This document shows positions 46,717 through 58,818 of a stretch of 64,000 nucleotides of DNA, one piece after another (positions within the stretch are counted from its first letter, which is position 1; each line of letters starts with the position of its first letter). The notes beneath the pieces were generated by a model. That model had not been told where the DNA came from. It did not search any database and saw nothing but the letters and a program-made list of their open reading frames with translations. Source of the stretch: Sambucus nigra (Eukaryota; Streptophyta; Magnoliopsida; Dipsacales; Adoxaceae); NCBI GenBank assembly GCA_949130495.1, contig OX422208.1, positions 397,876,561-397,940,560 on the forward strand, given 5' to 3'. The position numbers and the translations under genes are program-made.

Positions 46717-47482
46717 ATGGAGCACTTATGTAATCAGATGCCCCCCTTTGATGACATGAGTAAGATTTTTGATGATATAAATCATTTGAATTTGACGTTT
46801 GCTAAAAGAATTGATTTTTTGGAAAAAAAAAATTCTCGTTTTAAATCTGTGATAGATCTTTTGCAAACGGTTCAAAATCAAAGAGATTTTTATCGTGAAA
46901 AATTTATTTCTTTGGACCATGAATTTAATGCTTTAAAATTGTCCAAAAAAGGAGAGTGTTGAGAGATTCCTATCTTTAGAAAAGGAATTGGAGGACTTAA
47001 AAAATACTAGGGTTCCCATTTGTGCCGTCGAGGTTAAAAAATTAATCGATGATTTTACGGCACGTGAAAAGACTCTTAGGAAAAAGTTTGTTTTAATTGA
47101 GGGGGAGCGCGATAAACTTTTAAGTTTAATTGAAAATTTGAAAAAGAAATCCTTGTCTTTGGAAGAGTCTAATTTGTTGCTTGAATCAAATATTTTGAAG
47201 TTGAAAAATTATTTAAACGATTCAAGTAGGTTTGATAGTGATGGTAATGGCTCATCTTGTTCTCATGCTTCTAGTGCTAAAGCCAAAACCATTATTTGCT
47301 TTAGAGGGTCAATTAATCCCAAGGATGTTAGAGAAGATCACACTTTAGGTAACATTCCTCCCATTTACACATGTTCACATTGCGGTAGGAAAGGTCACCT
47401 TACGAGATGTTGTTTTAATCTTGGAAGATATCCTAGGAAGTCAAAGTCTAGTGTTTTGTTGGTTTCCAAAGCCCCGTGTTGA
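46717..47482 (+). pseudogene. Copia-type gag fragment with zinc knuckle
   Basis: Two frames in series, 46717-46962 and 46988-47482, separated by a one-base shift; together they make one Lys/Glu/Leu-rich coiled-coil protein ending in a CCHC knuckle, CSHCGRKGHLTRCC. The usual copia gag capsid core is not visible, so even before the shift this is a shortened gag. A GAA/TGA change near 46960 adds a stop. The coiled coil plus knuckle suggest RNA packaging or co-assembly with proteins supplied in trans; that role is inference. Confidence 0.7.
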
Positions 47483-49060
47483 CGTGTTACATCCTCTTGG
47501 GTTAGGAAATCACTTTTGGATACGCTAGATTCTAGAATAGTTGATTCTCATTTGCTAGCACATGACTCTTCTCTTACCATATCATATAAATGATTGTGTT
47601 CGCATGTTGTCATACACTAGTTTTTTGTTTCATGATATTTATGTTTGCTAGCGTTGTGACATGTACTTTTTGTATAAATTTTTTCTTTTGAAAAATCCAA
47701 AAAGATTTTATTTTTTTAAATTTTTTTGAAAAATCCAAAAAGAGTTTTGTATTTCGCTTTACACCTTTTATGGATAGACACTTAGGATGACCAAGTCATA
47801 ATTTCATTCCATTTTTCATGTGATTATTTGATAGTGTTTTGAGACAATATATCAATTCATCCATGTGCTTTATAATGTTTGGAGTCATTAAGATGTAATT
47901 AAGTGATACTTCCTACATGATTGACTCATGATTTCCTTTATTGCACATATATACGAATTTGTTTGATTATTGTGCTTGTCGTATCACATGTTGGTTGGGT
48001 GTTTTCACTTCAATCCTATCTTTAAAACGAACCAAACGCGATAAACTTCATAAAAAGTTGTGCATGTAAAAGTCGTTTGTGAGTTTGTGTGCTTTATTTG
48101 AAAACGGGGAAGGGCTGCGAAAGGCACATTTAACCTTTGCGAATACTAAGCCACTGTTATATCAGACATAAAAAATTGAGGAATTTTATTATTCGGAGTC
48201 CAAAGAGGTTTAAAAGATGCCAAAAAAATTTAAAGGCAATAAAAATAAATTCATGCCAACAAGGGGCCATTAGGTTTTTGCACCAATTCTCCAAAGTTTG
48301 AGAATTTAGTTTATACACGTCTAAAAGAAAATATATATGAGGGAGCTTGGATGGAGAATTAAAACGGGTTTGCACATCCTTGAAAATCTTGAAAAAGCGT
48401 TAAATAGTTTTGGACGTTATTGATGTGGAAATCACTTTGACTTTGATTTGTTGATTTGTATAAGACGATGTCATCTAAATTCAATAATTTTTACACCTAA
48501 GGATACTTCTGATGTTCATTCGTTAGGAGCAGACGTATTCATCGTCCACATATGATTGATTGAGTTTATTTACCTATCGAATGTATTCACACCCATTCAT
48601 TCAATTTCCATGACTTGGCTGTTTTAGTATAAATCCATGGTGTGTGATTTTTGTATCATTTTTACTTTGTTTGAAAAAATTGAAAAATCAAAAATAGGTT
48701 GTGGATTTTTTTGAGATATACCTTTGCATGCACGTAGTTTGATTCATGTTTGCTATGCACTTTTATCGTGACATTCCATGTTTAGTTTGTTTCTTCTTAT
48801 CTGTCTATCTGGGGACATAATAAAAAGGGGAAGAACGAATTATGATTTTATGGGGGAGTTTGCATTATGGGGAAGACTTGATTATATTGATTTATTTATT
48901 CTTACATCATTTCAAACTCGATGTGTCACGAATGTATTTGCTTTATCTCATGTGAGAGGTATAGAAGTGATGATCATGTGTTACACACCCTGATGAGAAA
49001 AGCTTAAAGGTTTGAAGATTTGAACTTGAAGATTTTTTAAGAAAATTTGAAGACTTGCAA
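47483..49060. other. Noncoding interior of copia element
   Basis: AT-rich with no pol homology. The 16-mer gaaaaatccaaaaaga occurs twice near 47690-47745. Otherwise nothing. Confidence 0.65.
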
Positions 49061-49488
49061 ATTTTAGTATTTTCCATTTTTTGGGTTCATGGGGGATATT
49101 AGATTTATATAGGCACTTTGATTTTATAATTCATATTTTTTTTTTTGTACCGGCACAGACATGGGTGGAGATTTATGAGGACACTAATTTATAAGTACGT
49201 TATCAATTTCGTATGTTGTATACCCCTACACTGTCGAAGAGCATTAAAAAAGATTCAAGCATCAAAGACGGATCCGAATATCAAGATCTCCAACATTCAA
49301 GCCTCCGTGAGGTTAAGTTTGGTTTTAATTCCTTAGCATTTCACTTAAAGTGTTGGAAAAATTTTAAAAGAGGTTTGAAAGTTTTTCTAAGTGTTGAGGC
49401 GTTCTTTTTCGTCAACATGAATTTTCCAAGATTAAAAGAAGAATTTTTGAAATAAAAAAATTAAATTTATTTTTCGCGAATTTTATGG

Positions 49489-49536
49489 TTCGAACGACAT
49501 GGGATCTGATTCGAAAGATATGGGATCTCGTTCGAA
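49489..49536. repeat. TTCGAA palindrome array in copia LTR
   Basis: TTCGAA at 49489, 49510 and 49531 (spacings 21, 21), separated by 'acatgggatctgat'-type spacers. It ends 23 bp upstream of TATAAATA. Confidence 0.9.
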
Positions 49537-49558
49537 TGACGCGCCGCCTTAAGTTTTT

Positions 49559-49566
49559 TATAAATA
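49559..49566 (+). promoter_or_regulatory. TATA box of copia LTR
   Basis: TATAAATA followed by a short leader; conserved in the sister solo LTR (1708-1715). Confidence 0.65.
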
Positions 49567-50168
49567 GGCTTTTCCAACTCCGTTTTTCATAAGAAGACCT
49601 GCATATTTTCAATAGACGAAACTGCTACTGCAGAAACGATTTTTGTCTTCTTCTTTTAGGTTTTAAACCTTTTTTTTTCAATTCACAAAACATTCCAATC
49701 TTTAGTGAATTGTTTTGGAACACTAGATTCAATTTTTTTCAAATTTATTCTTTGTGGGGAGATCTCTACAACCGAGAGATGCGTGCTATTGTGGAGGGAG
49801 TCTCTATGAAGATTAGACTACGTGTCCATGTGGATTCGCTGCGTGTGGATTCATTACTGAAGATAGAACTGCATGTTGTTTTGGTGTGGCTGTGGTTATT
49901 CCATTGCTGACGACAGGGATCTACACCTACGGGTATTCGTCTATCACCCTATTTCATTGTAATCTGTGTAAGTTGTTATTTACAAATTATAGTGAAATAA
50001 AAAGCTTTTGCCCTTCGGGGATTTTTCCTGAATTTGGTGTTCCTAATATTTGATCTTGTGATGGTTTGATTTTTATATTTAATTCAATAACTTAGATGCA
50101 TGTTTTAGGGTTTAACTAAAATTGGATTTTTTTTAGAATTCGCATTATTCTGCGGTAGCGATTCTACA

Positions 50169-52500
50169 AAATGTATTAAAGCTTTCCATATATAAGCCGA
50201 TGTCACACTCTCACGGGATTACCCCTCGCCTCTCAACTATTGTGCACACCTAGCGCATACATCTTAACCCGCCTAGTTACACTACCCCGCCTAACTAGTC
50301 CAATTGTAAACCTCAAGAATCCACCACTCTAACTCGAGTATTATCTATCGTTCATTTCTTCTCTATATCTCTCATTAGCTTATTTAATCATTAATCATTT
50401 TATAACTTTATTTCAGTTATTTATCAACATTCACCATTAATGTATTAAGCCCATATATAATTTACTACACTCTTATATACGTTCACTAGAAATGTCACAC
50501 ATATACACTTATACATATATATCGCTCATAATATAAGCAACCGCATTCACAAATGTTCTCCACATTTTGTAGGCGAGCTCACTAGCATGCTATCGTTCTC
50601 TAGGAATGTCTTCCACACTTTGGGTTGCTAGGTCGGGATCTCACCACCGAATCCACAAATAACAAACGAACATTAGAGGCGATCATGGCCTTAAGTATGT
50701 GGTCATAACCATACCATATTATTCCATGGCACTCCAACCCTACATCACATGGGCATGCACAACACATATGACCCGAGGGAACTGTATTACCTCTACTAGG
50801 ATTTTCTAGAGTTACCACCCACGGTGCATAACCTCCCTGATAGCATATTCGCTAGGATGGGTATGTTTCACATAAATATCATACACGGATATTATTCTTA
50901 TTCATAAATATACTATCTTATTACCCATATATATGTCAATGCAAATTCGGCAAAACCATGCCTATCACTCAAAGCACTAGCCTAGTATCCCGAGTCTACA
51001 CCCCGACTTTTAAATTTATTTTAGTTCTCATCTATTAATTAATTAAAATAGCACCACTCTTCTAAAATACTCGGACTTACCCAACCCACCCGTAGATCAA
51101 ATCTTTATGAATTCATCCCACCGATCATTATTAGAATTACTCACTAATTATTTCTCTCACTTTTTCAAGTGCAACTTTAGTTACCCACTCATCCCTAGGT
51201 AATGTAATCTTTCTAAATCACCCTAATAACCATATATTATTTTTACGATTTTATCACTTTAATTTTAGCCCTCCAAAAATCAACCATTAATCAAATAAAT
51301 AATCATGGAACTTCGAAAAAATCTAACTAGTTTGGCCAAACTATGAACCAGTTCACCTAGAAATCCGAACCAGTTCGGCTGGACCTGCAAACTGGTTCGC
51401 TACCCCTATTCGGCGAACCAGCTTATCAAATTTTGACCCAAATCCCTTAATTACGATACCAACCCTCTTTTAAAATGTTCATAACCTAATGGAATGGATC
51501 ATAGATGGTTATAACGGTAAACAGTCAAATATCAACAATTTATTTAATGATATCAATTAAATTCATGAATTGGGTTTAGAAAAAGAACATTCCATCCAAA
51601 CCCTAGAATTGGTTTTAAAATCCCCAATTAAACATATTCAACCTCTAAATTTCCAATATGATTCTGATTCCATCAATATTAATAGGTACTATATCATTAA
51701 TTAATCATGTAACCTACACGCGATTACAATTTAGCCAAAACCCCCATTTTTATGTAAAGCCCCCTCCCAAAAATTGTTTTGTTCTACACCTACCATGATA
51801 TGAACATGAATCACCTTAATATAATTTAAATAAAGTTGATTACTTGCCTTGGAATGATTGTAGGGTCATATCTCTTTTGTGTATGAGGATTTGATGCTAG
51901 AATCCCTTGAGTTTTCCTCCCCAATTAGCCTTTCTAGACTTCTCGTTGCTTTCTCCTCTCTTCCTTCTCACTATTAGGTTTTGTAACTAATGTTAGGGCT
52001 GCCTTACACACCTAACCTTTATATTTTAACTCATTAAACCCGAAATTGTGTTCTTAGGATAATTAAAAATGATCCAAATACCCCTGCATGAGTCTGGGCT
52101 AGTCTAAAAAGCCTCCGAGACCCAAATACTATTCCTGGGCACTCAATTATGCCTATCTCGACCCATTCGGAACCAACCGTGATCTTGAAATCACCATCTG
52201 AGTCACTCTATATAAGTTTTATATCACAACCTTAAAATAATCTACTCATAAGCCCCGATTGAGATATCGTCAAAAATCTCGTTGTTCTCACTCACTACAA
52301 CATACTAATAATTCACTGTATTTTATTTATTATACGCACTTTGTAAATTTATCAAATAATATTAATCTTAATCTCTCCCAATTAATATTTAATAAATACG
52401 CAATATTATTTTTTAATTAAGTTACTGCACGCGTGTAATTTAAAAATGCTGAAAATAATGATATTTTAAATTCCAAATTATAAAAATACGCGGTGTTACA
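50169..52500 (-). repeat. 5' LTR of second Tekay element, second part
   Basis: Resumes at 'tttccatatataagccgatgtcacactc', matching 38355 onwards, and ends cggtgttaca. Confidence 0.87.
51324..51420. repeat. AACCGGTT-type array, right LTR copy
   Basis: taactagtt (51324), gaaccagttc (51345 and 51367), aactggtt (51389) and gaacca (51415); spacings 21, 22, 22, 26, the same as in the left LTR. Confidence 0.85.
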
Positions 52501-52793
52501 AATAGGTGTGGTAACATGAACATGATATAACATATATCAATAAGAATCATGATTTCCATATTATAACATTACAAGTAACATCATCAATATCATCTAAAAT
52601 TAGCAAGTATCCATAATAAACATGTAAATCAAAATTTTAGAATAAGAGATAGATCATTACGTAAAAGAAATGAATATACTGTATCCATAGTTGTGTCATA
52701 CATGATAATATCTAAAACGATTAAAAACATGTCCATCAACCACGAATTAAAATGGAGTATACGAGAATGAAGTATACAACATGATAAATCAAA

Positions 52794-52814
52794 TCTCTCT
52801 CTCTCTCTCTCTCT
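52794..52814. repeat. (CT)n microsatellite
   Basis: 21 bp of TC repeats. Confidence 0.95.
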
Positions 52815-52859
52815 GAATTTTACATAATAAAATAAAAAACAAATAAAATCTTCCAAGTC

Positions 52860-54060
52860 TTGCATTGGCACTATCTTCATCATGAGCTCCTGAAGGTCCG
52901 ACTCCATCTCCCCTCTCTTGTTCTTGCTACTCCCCTAGACGCTTTTACACTGTGCTTCCTCTCGAGCTACAGGAAGTTGCTCCCTATCTAACAGAGTTGT
53001 AAGCTATGCCCGAATAGCCTCTATCTGTTGTGCTTATACCCTTAATGACTCATCCAACTCTCTCTAGAATGAGGTGAACTGGGTAGAAAATATAGCCTCT
53101 TTTTGAGCTAGTTGTGCAAGTGTAGGTGGGGTAATTTCTAAAACTGGTGCCTAAGGTATTGGAATGTGTCTGGACTCAACATACATAGTATCATCCTCAT
53201 CCAAAGTTATAGGAGGATAAACTCTATAATCATGAGGTACAAGAGACTAAAAATGATGAGCTCTAGTTCATTAATCCTCAAAAGAGAATCTAAAATTTTC
53301 TCTCCAAGAATGAGAAGTACATAGGCTATCAACGTGACGCTGATGAGTAACATCCCATAGGGTAGGGACATATGAAGCCGATGATCTCATTCATTTTGGA
53401 TGAACTCCATGTGCCTCTAAATCATAGAAGGAAGATCGATGGACATATCTATATCGATGGCATATGTGGACTAAATATCCTCAAGGCTGTAGATGATATG
53501 GTTCCATATCATCTAAAGACTAAAACTAACTCTCTTATTAAAAAAATGATAGTCAAAATTCAAATGGCTACTCTAAGGTGGCTTACAATTGTCAAGAGCA
53601 AATGTCCTAAAGTGAACGGTGCTATACATGGTATAATATGATGTGATATGATCAGAATTCTCAGGATATTGAGGTGATTGAACCCTAGGTATATCTAGAA
53701 TCTCAACTATGGTATCGAGTGAGATGACTATGTCGACCCCTCTAACTGTGGATACAATAAACACTTTATCAACCCTATAATAAAAATAAATCTCACTGAC
53801 AATATCTACATATGTAAGACTGTGCATTTGGATTTAGGCTCCCATCCCCTCCCACCTAACCAATAGTTAACAAATGTACCCTCAAGTTTTGATAGAAATA
53901 TGAGACGCTACCATAACTCTTATGTGGTTATACCAGGTAAAAATAAATCTCTCATACTCCGCACGTGAAGCCCACCAAAGTGTCATAAAATATAGGTGGG
54001 ATTGAGGTTGAACCTCTTTGGTGCTCTTTCCCATGGAGGAAAATAACCAATAAAATGGAT
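52860..54060 (-). pseudogene. Decayed env-like ('putative plant transposon protein') ORF
   Basis: Minus strand. 53573-53827 is open and reads YVDIVSEIYFYYRVDKVF, then STVRGVDIVISLDTIVEILDIPR, the hallmark region of the plant-transposon-protein family also seen in the Athila env-like gene (EAYVRGKRIPLSKPLL). Upstream (to about 54060) are remnants such as WWASRAEYERFIF. Downstream (52900-53120) is a coiled-coil-like tail (LAQLAQKEAIFSTQF...RELDESLR) with several stops. It belongs to a second, much older Athila-type family. No pol or LTR could be tied to it. Confidence 0.65.
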
Positions 54061-55470
54061 GGGAAAGGGATACATGTAAACTAAGGTAGTCTAAAAACCT
54101 AAATTTTGTTTCAACAACAACCTAACCATAATGACAAAACACAAACTCCAACAAAAATACCCAACCACTAAACGTAACTTTCATAGAAAGCAATGATCGA
54201 AAAATATGCCCAATAAGTCTTCCAATCAATAGTTTATGCCAAAAAAATTCTTTTCTTGTAAAAATAAAAATCAACGTATATATACGTGCATACATATATA
54301 GCAAAAAAAAATAAAAATAGGCCTTTTACACATACTATGTATAAACCAACAAAATATTTATATTTAATAAGGGAATAAAAGTCACATACATGTGTGTATA
54401 TAATATACACATGTATAAAAGGAAAATGATAAAGAGCCAAAAACTTAGACAAAGACCCAAAAATCTTAAATGGGTCCTTAAAAAGTGATCTACACACTCC
54501 AAAGTGTCAAATCCAAGGTTTGGATTGAAAAATAGTGAAAATGGGGGTATAAGGTGTGCACTGTCGCAACTATAGTGGAATAGAGCTCTCACTGTTTGTA
54601 GGTAAAATAGACACTCTATGAAGATGAAGACCCTTTTTAACCCTAGCCCTCGTTTGAACTAAAGTAAGACCTCATTTAAACGAGATCTCATTCGAATAAG
54701 GATAGCCCTTGTTAGAACGGGAGCAATTCATACTCTTATCAATCAAAACTAAAATCCAGAAAGCAAATAAAACCCGGGAACCAAAATAATGAAATGAATG
54801 AAAATAGAATAGAACACTAGTGGCACGATGCATATAACGTTTTTAAATATCAAATCCCCACACATGTAACCTAAGGGAATGGGAAGGGTCTGAAGAACCC
54901 AAAAAAATAGTGACTCCCATCCATACTCCACACGACCCTATAACCAACCTAGTTGAATAATATATGACACTAGTCAACCATAATGAAAACAGTTAAGTTA
55001 TTTCAGATTCACATCAATAGTGACCTAAAGTTAACCGCATATGTTGAGCAATCCAATAGGGTCAAACAAAATACATACTAGACGAAAGTGTGGAAACCCG
55101 TTGATCTTTATCTTATATCACCCTCAATTGGTGCTATTTTAATTTTTCATTTTCAATTGTTTTGAGAGTTTTCCCTTGGATAAATATTTTATATTATTTT
55201 TCACAATTTTACAAAAATATTTTTCTTATGTCTTTTGCAAATGGTAGCCATCACCCTCTTTAGACATCTCCTAGCAATGCTTCAATCCTCAATTTTTGTA
55301 TATTAACACACAAATAATACTTCTTACAAGCACACCTCAAAAATCAAGTGAAGAAAAGATCACCTGATTGAATGAGAGTGGGTGACATGAATTTTTTTAG
55401 ATCAAGATGAATGATGAAAGTGTGGGTATATATGAAATGGTCTAAACAAAAGGCAATTTTTAATTATTTT
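54061..55470. other. Noncoding DNA, probably internal sequence of the decayed Athila-type element
   Basis: No coding frames. It holds the decayed palindrome array at 54653-54717, about 600 bp upstream of the env-like remnant. Confidence 0.4.
54653..54717. repeat. Decayed TTCGAA-type array
   Basis: tttgaa (54653), tttaaa (54675), ttcgaa (54691) and ttagaa (54712); spacings 22, 16, 21. Flanks of 'cctcgt' and 'cgagatctcat' match those around 37560 and 49505. Confidence 0.65.
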
Positions 55471-55479
55471 CAAATTAAA

Positions 55480-56290
55480 TATTAAATTTAAACTGATTAC
55501 CCGAAAGTAAAACATTGCACCAAATTTGAAATAAGTTGTGATTAAATGGATTAATCAATTTTATTTTAACCTCAACATGCATGTAGCTGAGTGAAGGATA
55601 ACATAAGTAAATCAACCACAATGCTCGATATATGAGAAAAATCCACAATGGGAAAAAATCGAATGGCCAAGCCACGCAAATTCACTATGTATGAAATTAC
55701 AAGTGACACGATATTAGGCTTACAATACAGACTCGATGCCCTTGCAAGCCTTGACGCTTTTTGTTCCTTTAACCTTCGCACAATGACACACGTCTACCCG
55801 TGCACTACCATAACATGTGAATTCACACACACCTCGATATCCACTGAACACCTTCAACAATTGTGTACGGATCAAACAATGGAGTCCACCTCTTTTTCAC
55901 CGCAACACCATACCATGGAGTCCACCGTGTGTAAACAATAACAAATACAGATTCTATCGCATGAAATGATTCTCAATAAGATGGAGAGAATAAATAAAAG
56001 GTGCCCACAAACTAGATCTCAAAGCATAATAAGATGAATCGTGGATCTAAAATTTCTTGGGTGTATATTAGGGTTTGGGTAAACTCGGAGATATTTTTGA
56101 TATATTTTTGGAACTCAAAATCAATGAAAAAGTCTCCAATAATATTGCCTCTCTGCACATCTATTTATAAACGTTTTTCTAACGAGAGAGATATAGATCT
56201 TCTAACTTGCCCGCTAAGTCTTCAAGAAACCACTTCATAGGCTTGAAAGGTCAACACACTCAAGTCCCAACCTATGATTCAAAGAGTTTT
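55480..56290 (-). repeat. LTR-like remnant, copia type
   Basis: 'gagaaaaatccacaatgggaaaaaatcgaatggccaagccac...gaaattacaagtg' resembles the LTR block at 34450-34496/37082-37125. A minus-strand TTTATAAATAG TATA-like box lies at 56160-56170. Ends not found. Confidence 0.4.
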
Positions 56291-57923
56291 GTTCAAACAC
56301 GAAATAAAGCCAAAATACATACAAATTGACTATATTGAATTTTTTTTCTTACAAATAATACATCCTATTACAACTTGTGTCAAATGTGTGTGATATGGTA
56401 AAGATTAAAACATGATTGAAATAGGTTATTTCTATAAAAACTCCAAAGATAATGATTAAGTGAAGTTTATAAAAGGCTCACATTATCCTTCAAAATCTTA
56501 CAAATCTAGAAAAATGGAAATAGGTTACACGATGTTGTTCTTATATTCTCTATCATCGAATAGATAAACATCATAAAATCAAAAAAATAAAAAATAATTT
56601 TGAACTTTTATAACTTTTATAAAACATAACAAAATATTTTTGGTTTTTCTTTTAACTTTTCTAAAACAAAAACCTTTTTGTATTTTTTGAAATATAAAGC
56701 CAAAGGCAAACAAAATATGATGCACCCAATAAAGGATAACATGGAATAAACATTACAAATGGAATCCTAACCTAGAGGTGATATGGACTACTTACTCGGA
56801 AGGGTGAGATGGCATCCACTACTCTAGACAAATTCTTATTCTTATTATTCCTTCCCTTCTTTGTATTACCTTAAGTAGTAAGAAGTAAACCAACTATTCA
56901 TTTGAATTCTCACATAAGAAATTGGGATGCTTGAAACATATAATCAACATGTTCTTCGAGGATTGAAAGGATGCAAGGAGTGCAATGCCCAAACATGGAT
57001 TTAGGGGTAACCCGTGGGTCAACCTGGTCCAGTTCGCACATGTTAAGTATGAAGTGATTTGAAATAACCTATGATAAATGTAAGTATGTCGTCATTTGGA
57101 TGAGACTCAACCCACCATCATGACCCCCCCAGTGTATCTCAGACTTATCCATATTTAGGCCCATGTCTCGGTGGACCCTGCCAAATATTCTCAGCTCTGA
57201 GACTCAATCAGGAGACCATTTACGACCGTCCATGAAGAGTATCACTATACTCATAACACAGTGTTTCCAAGTCTTGGCATTGCCATGTGTCAGCCACATG
57301 CGGCACCTTGAGGCCGAGACTCGTCATAGAATTTAAAGAACAAGTGTCACTCTCGACCTTCTCCAACAAGAAGCCACTTCATCAGTCTCATCTAATCAAT
57401 ACCTTCCAAATCCGACATCAACATCTTGAATAGAACATTTGAGTTCGATACTGCCAAGACACGTGGACAAAATCGTTATAGAAACTCAACCCCCCCACGT
57501 GGAGAGAATATTCTTTCACAATGACACACACATGCAGGAGACTTCTAGCATTCTCTCATTCGTTCATTGACCTTGTGCACATCAGGTGCATGCTTGGGCA
57601 CTGCACACCCCCAACCATATGAAAGACAACTTTGTCATCCTCACAGAGGATGGAAAATAGAAAACTCTATCATTTTGTGTGTTTAAAGAGAGAAAACTTG
57701 TAACCACCATTAATGGCCTTTTTCCATAGTTTATAGTGAGATAAACATCTGATTGCATAGTATAGTAGGCCATGGTCGAACCACTTACATGCTTGTGTCT
57801 TCCTTATTTCTCATTCCTTCTTTATTTGCATATATCTCTTATACTATTACTGGAATTTCACCATTGTTAATAGAGTTATAACCTCAGTTGCATACTTCAT
57901 TGAAGCGGTGATTCCTTGCATCA
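56291..57923 (+). repeat. Probable 5' LTR of Tat element (start not found)
   Basis: The 3' part directly precedes the Tat primer site and ends '...agcggtgattccttgcatcatta', a usual Tat-type LTR end. The left boundary is unknown and other debris may be included before about 56900. Confidence 0.45.
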
Positions 57924-57930
57924 TTATTTT

Positions 57931-57948
57931 TGGTGCTATCTATGGGAA
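57931..57948 (+). other. Decayed Tat-type primer-binding site (tRNA-Arg class)
   Basis: TGGTGCTATCTATGGGAA, against TGGCGCCGTCTGTGGGAA usual for Tat/Retand elements. The differences are transitions, and most fit C-to-T decay at methylated sites. Confidence 0.75.
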
Positions 57949-58818
57949 GAGATTATATTTTCTTCCCGTTCTCCTTCGCTTGGACACCCTCTCTTTACCT
58001 CTGGTCGTGATCCAGATACACCATTACTAGAGTTGAATCATAATTGAAAGAGCTTGAGTTGGTGTTTGTCAAGCTTTCTTTTGAGTCAACTCATCTCTCT
58101 CTCTCTCTCTACTTTTGAGTAGATTTAATCTGAATTGTCTTCTAATCCCCCTTACAATGCCGTTGGAAGCTTTAGTCAGCTGCCTCCTCAATCAGAAATG
58201 GCATAAGTGGTGGTAGCACTGAAGTCCTTGGTTGCTAGCGAACCACAGATGCAATAATAGTTCATGGCTTTTAGCCAAAGTGTGTTGGGAAGGGTTCCTG
58301 ATAACCTAACGATGTAGATCATTACTTTGGTAGCTAAAGAGGTGGTGGATACAATGGCAGGGAGATCACCCCCAACCCTAATTAAAGAGGCACACCACTA
58401 CCATAGGCTGAGGGATGTCACTGATCCACGATGTTTTCACCTTGAAATGTAGATCCAAAGCTACCCAGATGACCAAGGCTGTGAGGAAAATGAATATTGG
58501 GATCCATATGAGATTTTCGGTGATGTCATCCAACCCAAAGAGATACTAGACCCAATTTACCAGGGAAAGTACATTAAACATGATCCTAGAAGCCGACAAA
58601 GAGCCTAAACTTTTAACAGGCTGAGCTGGGGATTAGCTTTTTACCGTCTCAGCCCCAGGAATGAAATTAGAAGAGACAAGCACTCCCACTCACATAGCGT
58701 CGACAAAACCAGAGGAAATCATAGACGTATTGATGAAAGTCCGAGACAAGGTCGAGATAGAGATGATCATAGAAAGGTGAATAGCCGACACGGGACTACC
58801 AGCTGAGAGCCATCTCTA

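Larger units (their letters stand above)
46061..50168 (+). mobile_element. Gag-only copia-type element (TR-GAG-like) with rearranged 5' LTR
   Basis: 3' LTR about 49080-50168; primer site 46606-46618; gag at 46717-47482; no pol at all in the following 1.6 kb. The 5' LTR is abnormal: its first ~300 bp are present in inverted orientation (46061-46360), its middle ~555 bp are absent, and only its last ~240 bp (46361-46602) are normal. Gag-only LTR elements are known in plants as TR-GAG; an internally deleted autonomous element is the alternative. It is inserted in the 5' LTR of the second Tekay element. Confidence 0.72.
49080..50168 (+). repeat. 3' LTR of copia element
   Basis: Ends gcggtagcgattctaca. 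The start lies between 49066 and 49096 (no clear TG). Related to the solo LTR at 1225-2348. Confidence 0.8.
37779..52500 (-). mobile_element. Second Tekay-type gypsy element, decayed, split by a copia element
   Basis: 3' LTR 37779-40679; coding remnants 40690-45289; primer site 45458-45475; 5' LTR 45479-46060 plus 50169-52500. The split LTR sums to 2914 bp against 2901 bp for the intact one, confirming the boundaries. All coding domains carry stops and frameshifts. Flanks cactt and aatag do not match, so the TSD has decayed or an end is off by a few bases. It is older than the first Tekay element, judging by coding decay. Confidence 0.87.

Noticed and set aside
54122..54592. Hydrophobic minus-strand frames that look like membrane proteins
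   Set aside because: AT-rich DNA gives Phe/Tyr/Ile-rich chance frames; several overlap in different frames with no conserved motif.
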